A stretch of DNA of 64,000 nucleotides from an uncultured Bacteroidales bacterium (lineage in GTDB: Bacteria > Bacteroidota > Bacteroidia > Bacteroidales > Bacteroidaceae). The translations under genes and the position numbers were made by a program. Location of the stretch: the NCBI GenBank assembly GCA_902798685.1, contig CADBXO010000019.1:1-64000 (forward strand), read 5' to 3'. Below are positions 45,072-54,419 of the stretch, piece after piece. Each line of letters opens with the position of its first letter. Position 1 is the first letter of the stretch. Under the pieces are notes generated by a model. It had not been told where the DNA came from and did no database searches. It saw only the letters and a program-made list of their open reading frames with translations.

Positions 45072-46091
45072 TTATGTAAAGTCTACCAATATCCTGAATA
45101 CTTTGCCTGGAGCTTCAACCCATTTCTGCATGGCATTCAGGGCCTGCTCGGGTTTGACAACTGCTGATATCAGTTCATCCTTGGGGCATGTGCCGCGCTG
45201 GAGATATCGGATTACAGCCTCAAAATCGGCGGGCATGGCGTTGCGTGAGCCGTGTATGTTAATCTCCTTCTTTACAAAGAGACCGGTGTGGAAGGTTACG
45301 TCATTCTTGGAGTAACCTATGCAGACTACGCGGCCTGAGAATGCAACCTCATCTATTGCAGCCTGATAGGTAGGCACGCTGCCTACGGCCTCAACCACTA
45401 CTGTCGGGCCCAATCCATCGGTCAATTCAGTGAGTTTTGCATGCAGGTCCTCTTCTTTTGAGTTGATTGTGTGGGCTGCGCCAAGGCGGCGGGCCAGTGC
45501 AAGCTTCTCGTTGTCCAGGTCAACTGCAATGACGGTGGCCCCGCGCAGTGATGCACGTACTATGGCGCCTACTCCAATCATTCCGCAGCCGAATACCAGG
45601 ACTGTATCAGAGTCTGTCACCTGTGCGCGTGATACCGCATGGAATCCTACGCTCATGGGCTCAATCAGGGCGCAGTCACGTACAGTAATGCCCGGGGCGG
45701 GTATGACCTTCTGCCAAGGCAGTACAATGTAGTCACGCATGGCGCCGTCACGCTGTACACCCAGTGTCTCGTTGAACTCACAGGCGTTAGGATGGCCGGA
45801 ACGGCATGCGGCGCAGTGTCCGCAGTTGGTGTAGGGGTTGACGGTGACGGTGAGTCCGGGAGTAAGGAAATCCGGAACTCCGGGACCTGCGCTCTCTACT
45901 GTCGCACCTATTTCGTGACCCGGGATGACGGCCTCCTTGGCCATCAGGTTACGGCCCAGGAATGTGTTGAGGTCTGATCCGCAGAATCCTACAAATCCTA
46001 TCTTGAGGAGCACCTCACCGGCACCGGGGGTGGGCTTTACGGCCTCCTCGACAATCATCTTTCCCTCAGCGGGAATTCTAATCTGTTTCAT
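45072..46091 (-). CDS. Zinc-binding alcohol dehydrogenase (putative sugar-acid dehydrogenase)
   Basis: A 339-residue medium-chain dehydrogenase. The catalytic zinc ligands are visible (GFCGSDLN and PGHE), the structural zinc set is present (CGHCAACRSGHPNAC, about 95-109), and the Rossmann motif VFGCGMIGVGAI (about 168-179) binds NAD(P). It directly follows fucP and the amidohydrolase and aldo/keto reductase genes. In oxidative L-fucose or L-rhamnose pathways a dehydrogenase oxidises the keto-deoxy sugar acid; that role fits by context but is not shown by the sequence. Confidence 0.85.
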   Translation of the reverse strand: MKQIRIPAEGKMIVEEAVKPTPGAGEVLLKIGFVGFCGSDLNTFLGRNLMAKEAVIPGHEIGATVESAGPGVPDFLTPGLTVTVNPYTNCGHCAACRSGHPNACEFNETLGVQRDGAMRDYIVLPWQKVIPAPGITVRDCALIEPMSVGFHAVSRAQVTDSDTVLVFGCGMIGVGAIVRASLRGATVIAVDLDNEKLALARRLGAAHTINSKEEDLHAKLTELTDGLGPTVVVEAVGSVPTYQAAIDEVAFSGRVVCIGYSKNDVTFHTGLFVKKEINIHGSRNAMPADFEAVIRYLQRGTCPKDELISAVVKPEQALNAMQKWVEAPGKVFRILVDFT

Positions 46092-47306
46092 TCAGTCTGT
46101 TACTTTATGTCCTTTCCAGCCGTACCATGCGCAAACGGCAAAGCAGATGAGCGGGATGAAATATGCTATATTGGGGTTAGTCATTGATTTCTGTACGTAT
46201 GCGGTCAGTATGGGAAGTATCGAGTTACCCACGATGGCCATTACCAGGAAGGCCGATCCGCTCTTGGTGTCACCCTTAAGGTCGGTCAGTGCCAGTGAGA
46301 ACTGGGTGGGGTACATGATTGACATGAAGAATGATATTCCCATCATGGCAAACACTGCAGCCTTGCCGCCTACAATGCATACGAATATGCAGAGCAGCAC
46401 GTTGGCCACGCCGTAAACCACGAGCATGTCCTGGGGGCGGAACTTGACCATCAGGGTAGTGCCTATCCATCGGCCCAGAAGGAAGAACAGCATGTAGAAT
46501 CCGAAGAATGTGGTGGCCTGGCTGTTGGTCATGCCTACGTAGTTGATGCAGTATACCAGGAACAGGCTGTTCACTGCGGTCTGACCGCCGTTGTAGAAGA
46601 ACTGTGCAATGACGCCGTTGCGCAGGTGGCTGCGCTTGAGTACCTTGAATGAGATGAGCCTGGTGCCCTCCTTGTCATCATCCTCGGCCTGTATGCGCGG
46701 CAGCTTTGTGAAGATGAATACTACAGCAATGACTATGAGCACGATTGCAAAGATGGCGTAAGTCATGCGGAAGGTATGAATCTCCGATTCCACCGATGTA
46801 TCCGTGCCGGTTCCCAGAATGATCTTGCTCAGGAACATGGCGGCTATGAATGCGCCCAGTCCGTTGAATGCCTGCGCCAGGTTCAGACGGCGCGGTGCTG
46901 TGGCGGGATCACCCAGTTCAGTCACGTAGGGGTTTGCGGCTGTCTCCAGGAAGCACATGCCTATGGCTACGATGAAGAAGGCGCAAAGGTAGAGCGGGAA
47001 ACTGTGCATGCGTGTCACAGGCAGGAACAGAAGTCCTCCCACTGCGGCTATGATCAGTCCCAGTACAATACCGGCCTTGTAGCTGAAACGCTTCATGAAC
47101 ATGGCTATGGGAATGGGGAAGAGAAAGTAGGCGAACCAATAGGAGGTCTCCACGAACTCGGCCCTGGCCTGGTCTATATCAAACAGGGTCATCATCTTCT
47201 TGACGACCGATGAAAGCAGGTTATTGCTTATTGCCCACAGGAAAAAGAGGCAGATTACCATTGACAGCGCAACGGTAAAGGTTTTTGATTTGGTGTTCTG
47301 ACTCAT
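46092..47306 (-). CDS. fucP: L-fucose:H+ symporter-like permease (MFS)
   Basis: A 404-residue major facilitator with about twelve membrane helices, 6 + 6. The first helix region contains LFFLWAISNNLLSSVVKKM and the loop FVETSYWFAYFLFPIPIAMFM, both of the FucP family. It should import L-fucose or a related sugar with protons. Its start overlaps the amidohydrolase stop by 4 bp and its stop abuts the dehydrogenase start, so the four genes are one transcript. Confidence 0.88.
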   Translation of the reverse strand: MSQNTKSKTFTVALSMVICLFFLWAISNNLLSSVVKKMMTLFDIDQARAEFVETSYWFAYFLFPIPIAMFMKRFSYKAGIVLGLIIAAVGGLLFLPVTRMHSFPLYLCAFFIVAIGMCFLETAANPYVTELGDPATAPRRLNLAQAFNGLGAFIAAMFLSKIILGTGTDTSVESEIHTFRMTYAIFAIVLIVIAVVFIFTKLPRIQAEDDDKEGTRLISFKVLKRSHLRNGVIAQFFYNGGQTAVNSLFLVYCINYVGMTNSQATTFFGFYMLFFLLGRWIGTTLMVKFRPQDMLVVYGVANVLLCIFVCIVGGKAAVFAMMGISFFMSIMYPTQFSLALTDLKGDTKSGSAFLVMAIVGNSILPILTAYVQKSMTNPNIAYFIPLICFAVCAWYGWKGHKVTD

Positions 47307-48220
47307 TCTGACATGTTTTTGATGAAAGGTAAATCTATATCAGTCTCTATACCGTAGAATTTCACTGCGTTGAGTCCCAGGAAAAGTTCCTTGGATTCAT
47401 CGGTTAATTCGGAGGTTTTCAGTATGAAATCATATGACATGCGGTAGGTGATGGCGGTGATGGTGCGCGGGTAATCCGAACCCCACATGAGCTTGTCCAT
47501 ACCTACCTCGTCGGCTGCCTGGCGTATGGCCTTGACGGCTCCCTTGAACGGGTAGAATTCATCGTTGAAAAGCCATGTTATGCCGCCTGATTCTATCATG
47601 ACGTTCTTGTGTCGGGCCAGCCGTATCTGTTCCATCCAACCGGGAACGGTCACCATACCGAAGTGGCCTACCGCTATCTTAAGGTCGGGGCACTCCTGTA
47701 TGACCTCTTCCATCTCAGGTACCTGGACCGCTCCGTTCTCAAGTGTTATTGAGAGGAATACTCCGCTCTTTTCCATAAGGCGGAACATCTCCATCATCTC
47801 GGGACAGGTCAGGCTTACACGACCCTGAGGAGTCTGCAGGCGGTGTCCGGGTATTGCTATTCCATTGAATCCCTGTGCTATCAGTTTCTTTACATCCTCC
47901 AGATATCCGGGCTTGCGGTAATCGGCCATGCCGCATACTATGAAGCGGTCGGGGTAGCGTTTCTGAACGTCGGCCAGGTAGTCGTTCTGGATGCCGTCAA
48001 TGAACTCCTGCACCACTACGGCTGCAGTCACCTGGGCGTAGTCCATGTTTGAGAGGAATATCTCAGCGGTGTTGCGTCCGTCAATTATGAACGGGGGTAT
48101 CATCTGCCGGACCTCACCCATGAAAAGGGAACGTCCGTTCTCAAGCGTGCGTATGGGCATGCCGTTTACGACAGTGTCCTGACGCAGCCACAGATGTGAA
48201 TGGGTGTCTATTATCTTCAT
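47303..48220 (-). CDS. Amidohydrolase, putative L-fuconolactonase
   Basis: A 305-residue amidohydrolase-2 (COG3618-type) enzyme. It starts MKIIDTHSHLWL, with the metal ligands H-x-H at about 7-9, and has the later metal or catalytic segments VVQEFIDGIQ, AVGHFGM and WGSDYPRTI. COG3618 lactonases open L-fucono-1,5-lactone or L-rhamnono-lactone. With FucP and the aldo/keto reductase beside it, fuconolactonase is the likely role. The start overlaps the aldo/keto reductase stop; a second ATG at 48223 is equally possible. Confidence 0.8.
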   Translation of the reverse strand: MKIIDTHSHLWLRQDTVVNGMPIRTLENGRSLFMGEVRQMIPPFIIDGRNTAEIFLSNMDYAQVTAAVVVQEFIDGIQNDYLADVQKRYPDRFIVCGMADYRKPGYLEDVKKLIAQGFNGIAIPGHRLQTPQGRVSLTCPEMMEMFRLMEKSGVFLSITLENGAVQVPEMEEVIQECPDLKIAVGHFGMVTVPGWMEQIRLARHKNVMIESGGITWLFNDEFYPFKGAVKAIRQAADEVGMDKLMWGSDYPRTITAITYRMSYDFILKTSELTDESKELFLGLNAVKFYGIETDIDLPFIKNMSE

Positions 48221-49173
48221 CATGAGTTGCACCAGGTAACCCTCTGCTGGTTGCCTATTATTTCTCGTACTTCAAATACCAGATCCCAGTCAAGAGGCTC
48301 CTGTACCACCTCTATATTACGCAGCACGTTCTTGGGGTTGGCTGAACTGAAGAGGGTGGTTGCAATTCGAGGATTGCTGCAGGAGTACTGGACTGCCAGT
48401 TTCTCTATTGATGTGCCGTGGGCCTTGCAGTGCTGTGCGGCCTTGGCGCATGCCTCAACCAGAGGTTTGGGTGCGGGATGCCAGTCGGGGACACCGCGTT
48501 CGGAGAGCAGGCCCATGGCCAGCGGTGAGGCGTTGATCACGCCTATTCCCTTCTGCTCAAAGTAGCCCAGGTAATCGTTCAGCTTGTCATCGTTCAGACA
48601 GAAGTGGCAGAAGTTGAGGATGCTCTCAACCGTTCCGGCGGGAGCGTGGTCAACCACCCACTTGAGATTCTCAAGCTGAAGGTCGGTTATACCCACGTGG
48701 CTTACTATGCCTTTGTTGCGGAGCTCTACCAACGCAGGCAGAGTCTCATCTACAACTTTCTGCAGTCCTCCGGGCAGGCCTGCCTGGAACTCTATGTCAT
48801 GCACGTTGATAAGGTCAATGTGGTCTATGTTGAGGCGTTCCATGCTCTCGTAGACACTTTCAGTGGCGCGCTTGGCACTGTAATCCCAGGTGTTGACGCC
48901 GTCCTTTCCGTATCGGCCCACCTTGGTTGACAGGAAATACTTGTCACGCGGGATATCCTTGAGAGCCTTGCCCAGCACCGTCTCGGCTTTGTAGTGACCG
49001 TAGTAGGGGGAGACATCTATAAAGTTCAGTCCGTTATCAACTGCGGTGAATACGGCATTTATTGCCTCCTTTTCATTGATGTCGTGGAATACTCCGCCCA
49101 GGGATGATGCACCGAAGGCCAGCCTTGCCACCTTCATTCCGGTCTTGCCGATTTCGTTGTACTTTAAGCTCAT
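48220..49173 (-). CDS. Aldo/keto reductase, putative L-fucose (L-galactose) dehydrogenase
   Basis: A 317-residue aldo/keto reductase with the catalytic tetrad in context: FIDVSPYYG (Asp and Tyr, about 50-58), LSTKVGRYG (Lys) and LINVHDIEF (His). The sequence around GKALKDIPRDKYFLSTKVGRY resembles L-galactose/L-fucose dehydrogenases that oxidise the C1 position to the lactone. It lies 24 bp downstream of ispH with no promoter between, and overlaps the lactonase. It would do the first step of an oxidative L-fucose pathway. Confidence 0.8.
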   Translation of the reverse strand: MSLKYNEIGKTGMKVARLAFGASSLGGVFHDINEKEAINAVFTAVDNGLNFIDVSPYYGHYKAETVLGKALKDIPRDKYFLSTKVGRYGKDGVNTWDYSAKRATESVYESMERLNIDHIDLINVHDIEFQAGLPGGLQKVVDETLPALVELRNKGIVSHVGITDLQLENLKWVVDHAPAGTVESILNFCHFCLNDDKLNDYLGYFEQKGIGVINASPLAMGLLSERGVPDWHPAPKPLVEACAKAAQHCKAHGTSIEKLAVQYSCSNPRIATTLFSSANPKNVLRNIEVVQEPLDWDLVFEVREIIGNQQRVTWCNS

Positions 49174-49197
49174 AATTGGTATGTAATTAGGTTATAA

Positions 49198-50064
49198 TTA
49201 ATCGTTGAAATGGGCCAGAATGAATTCGCGGCACTCTTCCATAAGCCACTTGGGGGTGGAGGTGGCTCCGCAGATTCCTACGGATTCGGCTCCTTCCAGA
49301 ACCTTGAAGTCGATATCCTGACGGCTCTCAATCAGATAGGATCTGGGATTTACGTTGAGGCATTCGTTGAACAGCACCTTGCCGTTGGAACTCTTGCGGC
49401 CCGATACAAAGAGTATGACATCGTGCCTGCTGGCAAACTCACGTATATTCTCGCGGCGGTGTGACACCTGTCCGCATACGGTGTTGTTGTGAATGAACCT
49501 GCGGCCGGCTGGAACGCGCTCGGCGATTTTCTCTATAAGCTGGTTGTAACCTGATGCAGATTTGGTGGTCTGCGAGTAGAGGAATATATCCTTATTGAAA
49601 TCAATGCGGTCTATTTCATCGGCCGATTCAATTACCGTGGCGGTGCCTTCAGTCTGTCCTACCAGACCAAGCACCTCGGCATGTCCCTTCTGTCCGAATA
49701 TGATTATCTGTCCGGTGGCGGGGTCAAGTTCCTGAAACTGCCGGTGAATTCGCTGTTGAAGCTTAAGAACAACAGGGCAGGTGGCGTCAATCAGCTTGAT
49801 GCCGTTGTTGAGTGCTGTCTGATATGTCGAAGGAGGTTCGCCGTGGGCTCTCAGCAGCACCTTGGCTCCGTGAAGTGTGCTGAACTGTTCGTGGTTGATG
49901 GTCTTGAGACCCATGCCCTGAAGCCTCTCACACTCTATTCCGTTGTGGACTATGTCACCCAGGCAGTAGAGTTCATCGCTGCTGCGTAACTCCTCCTCGG
50001 CCTTGCCTATGGCAGAGAGCACACCGAAACAGAATCCGGATTCAAGGTCAATCTCAACCTTCAT
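49198..50064 (-). CDS. ispH: 4-hydroxy-3-methylbut-2-enyl diphosphate reductase
   Basis: IspH (LytB) is the last step of the MEP pathway, making IPP and DMAPP. The 288-residue protein has the three conserved cysteines that hold the iron-sulfur cluster: Cys12 (GFCFGV), Cys96 (DATCPVV) and Cys197 (TVCGQVSHRR), plus histidines at about 40 and 74. It lies 3 bp after cmk. The order porQ-cmk-ispH is seen in other Bacteroidales. The fucose genes follow after 24 bp. Confidence 0.96.
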   Translation of the reverse strand: MKVEIDLESGFCFGVLSAIGKAEEELRSSDELYCLGDIVHNGIECERLQGMGLKTINHEQFSTLHGAKVLLRAHGEPPSTYQTALNNGIKLIDATCPVVLKLQQRIHRQFQELDPATGQIIIFGQKGHAEVLGLVGQTEGTATVIESADEIDRIDFNKDIFLYSQTTKSASGYNQLIEKIAERVPAGRRFIHNNTVCGQVSHRRENIREFASRHDVILFVSGRKSSNGKVLFNECLNVNPRSYLIESRQDIDFKVLEGAESVGICGATSTPKWLMEECREFILAHFND

Positions 50065-50067
50065 AAT

Positions 50068-50751
50068 TCAATCAGCTGCGGCTTTAAGGTACTGGTCCAT
50101 GAGCCACTTGTCCTGCTCTTCAATGCTCATGTCGCTGTTGTCAAGCACTATGGCGTCATCGGCCTTGCGCAGGGGTGAAACGGCACGGTGGGAGTCAATA
50201 TAGTCACGCTCGCGGACGTTCTTGAGCACATCCTCATATACCGGATGCTCTCCTTTCATCTCCAACTCGTCAAAACGGCGACGGGCACGGATCTCATCGC
50301 TGGCGGTTACAAAGACCTTGAGCTGGGCGTTCGGAAACACGGTGGTGCCTATGTCGCGTCCGTCCATGATTATGGCGCCGGTCTTGCCCATCTCTCTCTG
50401 CAGTTTTACCATGGCTTCCCTTACAAAACCGATGGCGGAAATGGGGCTTACGTTGCCCGATACCTCCATGCCGCGTATCTGGCGCTCCACGTTCTCACCG
50501 TTCAGGATGGTGTACTGCTGGCCGTTCTCATGGCCGAATGTGATCTTTATCTGCGGCATTTCACTGCGTAACGCCTCCTCATCTATACCGTTGGGGCCGA
50601 TGAAACCGCGGCGCATGGCATAGAGGGTGACGGCGCGGTACATGGCGCCGGTATCTATGTATGTGTATCCTATCTTTTTAGCGAGTGCCTTGGCCATGGT
50701 GCTCTTGCCGCACGACGAATGGCCGTCCATAGCTATGATGATCTTCTTCAT
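50068..50751 (-). CDS. cmk: (d)CMP kinase
   Basis: Cmk phosphorylates CMP and dCMP. The 227-residue protein begins [23 protein letters not shown], where GHSSCGKST is the P-loop, followed by [11 protein letters not shown] and [11 protein letters not shown], all Cmk marks. The ATG at 50751 overlaps the porQ stop (ATGA), the usual coupling; a longer frame would extend back into porQ. Confidence 0.96.
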   Translation of the reverse strand: MKKIIIAMDGHSSCGKSTMAKALAKKIGYTYIDTGAMYRAVTLYAMRRGFIGPNGIDEEALRSEMPQIKITFGHENGQQYTILNGENVERQIRGMEVSGNVSPISAIGFVREAMVKLQREMGKTGAIIMDGRDIGTTVFPNAQLKVFVTASDEIRARRRFDELEMKGEHPVYEDVLKNVRERDYIDSHRAVSPLRKADDAIVLDNSDMSIEEQDKWLMDQYLKAAAD

Positions 50752-51734
50752 ATATTGAATGCGAAATTGCAAATGAGTGATGACTCCGATACCTGATACT
50801 TGCCGTATGAGAGGTCAAACATGATCTTGCCCAGTCTCAGGCCGGTGCCGACGGACAGTCCGGTAAAGCCCTTGCTGCCCTTTCCGGCCATTTCGGCGCG
50901 GGTGCGCAGGTTGCAGCCCATTGCCACATAGAAGCGCTCGGTCAGGTTGATATCGGCTCCGAGTGAAATATGACGTTTCAGAATCTCGCCGAATCCCTTG
51001 TTCTCGCCCTCTGCGAAATAGAAATCAGACGGACTCCATCTGGTCAGGTTGTCCATTGATACGGTGAACCTCAAAGGTGCGTGTTCGGGGCTCCAGCTTA
51101 CGCCGGCAGTTACGTCAAACGGCAGTTTCTGGAAGGTGTTCTCAAAGGCCTTTATCTGTCCGCCCAGATTGGTGGCGGCCAGTCCTATGGATATGTTCCT
51201 GCTGTCATTGAACCACAGCAGACCCAGGTCCACACCTATTGCAACCGAAGTCATTGATCCGTAATGTGAGGTTATCATGTTACCTGTGGCGCCACCGCTC
51301 AGGTTATCGGTCAGCATGTATGACCATGTGGCTCCCACAGCTATGTCCTTGGCTGTGAAGGTGCCGGTCACTGTGCCGTCGGCCGATGTCTCTTTCATCC
51401 TGCCGTAACTTACGTAGCGGGCGTTGAAGGCGTAGTGGGAGCGCTCGTCAAAACTGCTTATGAACTGGGCTCCGGCAACAGTTGTGCCAGAGAACCATGT
51501 CATGGCGTTGAGTCCCAGAAGCCTGGTGTCATTGGCGCAAAGGAGGGCGGGATTGTTGATGAAAAGTACAGGGCTGGGGTCATATGCCGAAACCACCTTA
51601 CCGCCCAGTGAAGAATTGTGGGCCGATACCGGCAGCTTGAGGAACTCGAACGAACTCTCCAGGCTTTGAGCCCGGACAGAGCCTGATCCTACCAGAAAAA
51701 GAGCCAGCGCTGTTGTAAAGAGAATTCTTTTCAT
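50748..51734 (-). CDS. porQ: Type IX secretion system protein PorQ
   Basis: A 328-residue outer-membrane beta-barrel protein of the PorV/PorQ group. It has a signal peptide ([23 protein letters not shown]), then [23 protein letters not shown] (about 27-49), the PorQ-type opening, and repeated amphipathic strands to a C-terminal aromatic end. PorQ takes part in T9SS cargo handling at the surface. It overlaps cmk. The start at 51734 lies only 6 nt after an exact -7 element. It is the head of the porQ-cmk-ispH-fucose run. Confidence 0.9.
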   Translation of the reverse strand: MKRILFTTALALFLVGSGSVRAQSLESSFEFLKLPVSAHNSSLGGKVVSAYDPSPVLFINNPALLCANDTRLLGLNAMTWFSGTTVAGAQFISSFDERSHYAFNARYVSYGRMKETSADGTVTGTFTAKDIAVGATWSYMLTDNLSGGATGNMITSHYGSMTSVAIGVDLGLLWFNDSRNISIGLAATNLGGQIKAFENTFQKLPFDVTAGVSWSPEHAPLRFTVSMDNLTRWSPSDFYFAEGENKGFGEILKRHISLGADINLTERFYVAMGCNLRTRAEMAGKGSKGFTGLSVGTGLRLGKIMFDLSYGKYQVSESSLICNFAFNI

Positions 51735-51740
51735 CGGGAA

Positions 51741-51748
51741 CAAATTTA
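51741..51748 (-). promoter_or_regulatory. -7 element directly upstream of porQ
   Basis: Reads TAAATTTG on the minus strand and ends 6 nt before the porQ ATG, which predicts a near-leaderless mRNA. Confidence 0.6.
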
Positions 51749-51894
51749 CAAAAAAATTCGCGATAGAAGACGTATTTGCAAAAACGCATCGTTATTAAGG
51801 CGTAGATAGCAAAAAGGCGGGTGCGCAGCAGTAACCTAATTATTAAAAATACACAAAAAAGCCCCTTTGCTGTACGGGATGAGAAAAAGATTAG

Positions 51895-51902
51895 TACTTT
51901 TG
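51895..51902 (+). promoter_or_regulatory. -7 element for tonB
   Basis: TACTTTTG, exact consensus, 46 bp before the ATG. A TTTG at 51876-51879 stands 15 nt upstream, short for a -33 element. Confidence 0.55.
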
Positions 51903-51948
51903 CCGCTACACCGCTAAACTAATTGGTCTAAAATTTAAAAAATACAAT

Positions 51949-52635
51949 ATGGAAATCAAAAAGTCTGAACACGCTGACCTTGAAAAAGGTAAGAGCACTT
52001 CACTTCTGATTGGATTCGTAATTGCCCTCGGTGTTATGTTCGTAGCACTTGAGTGGACTCAGAGAGAAGTTGAGGACAACTCTGAGATTTATACCGCTAA
52101 GGACGTATCCCTTAACGAGGAGATGATTCCTATCACACTTCCTGAAAAGAAGACCGTTCCGCCTCCCCCAGCAGCCGTAACCAAGGCCGATATCATTGAG
52201 ATCGTTGAGGACGATGCTGATATCGAGGAGGATATCATGGCTTCTACTGAGGATAACACTGAGTGGGTTGACCTTGATGACTACGATGTAGTTGAGGTAG
52301 AGCCCGAGCCCGAGGAGGAGGAAATCTTCATGGTTGTTGAGGACCAGCCTGAGTTCCCCGGTGGTACTGCAGCTCTTCTGGAGTATCTCCGCAAGAACAT
52401 CAAGTATCCTGCAATCTGCCGTGAGAACAACATCCAGGGTCGTGTACTTGTAACATTCATCGTTAACAAGGACGGTGCAATCGTTGAGCCTGAGGTTGTA
52501 AAGAGCGTTAACCCGTCTCTTGATAAGGAGGCTCTCCGAGTTATCTCACAGATGCCTAACTGGAAGCCCGGTTCACAGCGCGGTAAACCCGTACGTGTAA
52601 AGTACACAGTACCTGTAAACTTCCGTCTTAACTGA
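51949..52635 (+). CDS. Energy transducer TonB
   Basis: A 228-residue TonB protein that carries energy from the inner-membrane proton motive force to outer-membrane receptors. One N-terminal membrane helix (about residues 18-37) follows a short charged cytosolic start. A Pro-rich then strongly acidic linker (PPPPAAV, then EDDADIEEDI) spans the periplasm, and the C-terminal TonB domain starts near FPGGTAALLEYL and ends VKYTVPVNFRLN. The acidic linker is unusual compared with Lys-Pro types. ExbB/ExbD are not in the window. A strong terminator follows. Confidence 0.9.
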   Translation: MEIKKSEHADLEKGKSTSLLIGFVIALGVMFVALEWTQREVEDNSEIYTAKDVSLNEEMIPITLPEKKTVPPPPAAVTKADIIEIVEDDADIEEDIMASTEDNTEWVDLDDYDVVEVEPEPEEEEIFMVVEDQPEFPGGTAALLEYLRKNIKYPAICRENNIQGRVLVTFIVNKDGAIVEPEVVKSVNPSLDKEALRVISQMPNWKPGSQRGKPVRVKYTVPVNFRLN

Positions 52636-52657
52636 TTTCAGGATAAAAAGTTATATT

Positions 52658-52693
52658 GCGAAGAGGCTACTTTTTTAGCCTCTTCGCTTTTTT
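52658..52693 (+). terminator. tonB terminator
   Basis: A perfect 12-bp stem (GCGAAGAGGCTA at 52658-52669 and its complement at 52676-52687) with a 6-nt loop and six or more Ts. This is the clearest intrinsic terminator of the window. Confidence 0.9.
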
Positions 52694-52710
52694 ATTCGCC
52701 AGGCTTGTAT

Positions 52711-52718
52711 TATATTTG
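52711..52718 (+). promoter_or_regulatory. -7 element directly upstream of the polyprenyl synthase gene
   Basis: TATATTTG ends 6 nt before the ATG at 52725, so the transcript may have almost no leader. Confidence 0.6.
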
Positions 52719-52724
52719 CGTGCA

Positions 52725-53699
52725 ATGAAATCAGCAAAGCAGATACAAGAGTGTTTTGAGAGCTACCTTCAGGGGCTGAATTATTCACGCCGTCCCGATG
52801 AACTGTATGCTCCTATAAGATATGTCCTTTCGCTTGGAGGCAAGCGCATCCGCCCCACGTTCCTTATCATGGCTTACAATATGTATGCCGATGATATAGA
52901 GCGTGTTTTCAGCACTGCCGCAGGCATGGAGATATTCCACAATTTCACCCTTCTGCATGATGATCTGATGGACAGGGCCGATATGCGCCGCGGCAAGGCT
53001 ACCGTCCATAAGAAATGGAATGACAACACCGCCATCCTGTCCGGTGACGGCATGCTGGTTCTGGCTTACCGTTATCTTGCGGAGTCATCGGCCCCTGAAC
53101 TCAAGAAGGTGCTGGACCTGGCCAACGAGACCTTTACCGGCATAATGGAGGGACAGCAGTATGACATGGAGTTTGAGACACGTGACGATGTCCGTGAGGA
53201 GGAGTATATAGAGATGATACGACTCAAGACATCGGTGCTGCTGGCTGCATGCGTACAGATGGGCGCCATGCTTGGAGGTGCAACTGCCTCTGACCAGGAG
53301 TTGCTCTATGAGTTTGGCGAGAAGATAGGCCTGGCATTCCAGCTTCAGGATGACCTTCTGGATGTCTACGGTGACCCCGCCGTGTTCGGCAAGAAGATAG
53401 GCGGCGACATTCTCTGCAACAAGAAAACTTACCTTTATATAAATGCATACCGTCTTGCCGACGGCAAGCAGAAGAGTGAACTGGACCGCTGGGCTGTCTA
53501 TGACGGTAATGATCCCGATTCAAAGATAGCCGGCGTACGTTCCATCTACGATGCGGTGGGTGTCAAGGCACTCTCCGAGAAACTCATCAATTCCTATTTT
53601 GATGAGGCAATGACAAAACTTGATCAGGTTAACCTGCCTGCTGACCGGAAGTCCCTCCTTAGAGAGTATGCCGGCAGCCTATTGAACAGAGTCCTTTAA
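52725..53699 (+). CDS. Polyprenyl diphosphate synthase
   Basis: A trans-prenyltransferase of 324 residues that elongates IPP chains, for quinone or carrier lipids; IspH in this window feeds the same pool. The first aspartate-rich motif is in LLHDDLMDRADMRRG, and the second in LAFQLQDDLLDVYGD. GGKRIRP at about 41-47 is the IPP-binding stretch. Chain length cannot be set from sequence. A longer frame from 52656 exists but starts inside the terminator, so the ATG at 52725 is preferred. Confidence 0.92.
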   Translation: MKSAKQIQECFESYLQGLNYSRRPDELYAPIRYVLSLGGKRIRPTFLIMAYNMYADDIERVFSTAAGMEIFHNFTLLHDDLMDRADMRRGKATVHKKWNDNTAILSGDGMLVLAYRYLAESSAPELKKVLDLANETFTGIMEGQQYDMEFETRDDVREEEYIEMIRLKTSVLLAACVQMGAMLGGATASDQELLYEFGEKIGLAFQLQDDLLDVYGDPAVFGKKIGGDILCNKKTYLYINAYRLADGKQKSELDRWAVYDGNDPDSKIAGVRSIYDAVGVKALSEKLINSYFDEAMTKLDQVNLPADRKSLLREYAGSLLNRVL

Positions 53700-53717
53700 T
53701 AAAAGTCCTTAATTACT

Positions 53718-54419
53718 ATGCCTTACAGAAGATTACCCAACACTGACAAAGCCAGAATCCGTTCTCTGGAGACCGCAATCGCCAAGATCCGCAACAGTGA
53801 TTATTATGCTCCGGTACTGTCACCTGAACTGCTGACCAATGCCGAGAAGAAACTGCAGCGTTTCAAGGAGGCGGTAGACAGATATAACAAGACTCTTGAG
53901 ACTCAGGTGAGCTATTCCAAGTCAGAGGCTTATCAGAACAAGCTCAAGAACGCCAAGATGTACGTGTCACACTTCCTGACAGTGTTCAACATGTGCGTAA
54001 AACGCGGTGAGATGAAGGCTACTGACAGGAAATACTACTCTATCTCAGAGAATTCAGGCGAACTGCCCGATATGTCAAGTGATATTGCGGTAATACGTTG
54101 CTGTGAGAATACCATCAAGGGTGAGAAAAACAGGACTGAAAGGGGAGGCATACCTATTTATAATCCTACCATCGCCAAGGTGGCAGTGCATTATGAACTC
54201 TTCAAGGAACTCTATGACAAGCAGAGTGAACTGCGCCAGCTCACTGATGAGGCTCTGATGGTGGTTTCACTCATGCGTCCTCAGGTTGACGAAGTGATAC
54301 TTGACGTTTGGAACTCTGTTGAGAACTACTTCTCAGAACTGTCAGGTGACAAGAAACTCAAGACCTGCCGCGAATACGGTCTGATATACTACTACCGTAC
54401 AAGTGAGAAGGCTGATTGA
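53718..54419 (+). CDS. Conserved protein of unknown function
   Basis: A 233-residue soluble, helical, Lys/Glu-rich protein. It opens MPYRRLPNTDKARIRSLETA, continues with a coiled stretch (KKLQRFKEAVDRYNKTLE), then RCCENTIKGEKNRTERGG and a helical end. No catalytic motif, signal or membrane segment. It lies 18 bp after the polyprenyl synthase gene and overlaps tatD by 17 bp, so it is cotranscribed with them. I do not recognise a named family. Confidence 0.75.
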   Translation: MPYRRLPNTDKARIRSLETAIAKIRNSDYYAPVLSPELLTNAEKKLQRFKEAVDRYNKTLETQVSYSKSEAYQNKLKNAKMYVSHFLTVFNMCVKRGEMKATDRKYYSISENSGELPDMSSDIAVIRCCENTIKGEKNRTERGGIPIYNPTIAKVAVHYELFKELYDKQSELRQLTDEALMVVSLMRPQVDEVILDVWNSVENYFSELSGDKKLKTCREYGLIYYYRTSEKAD

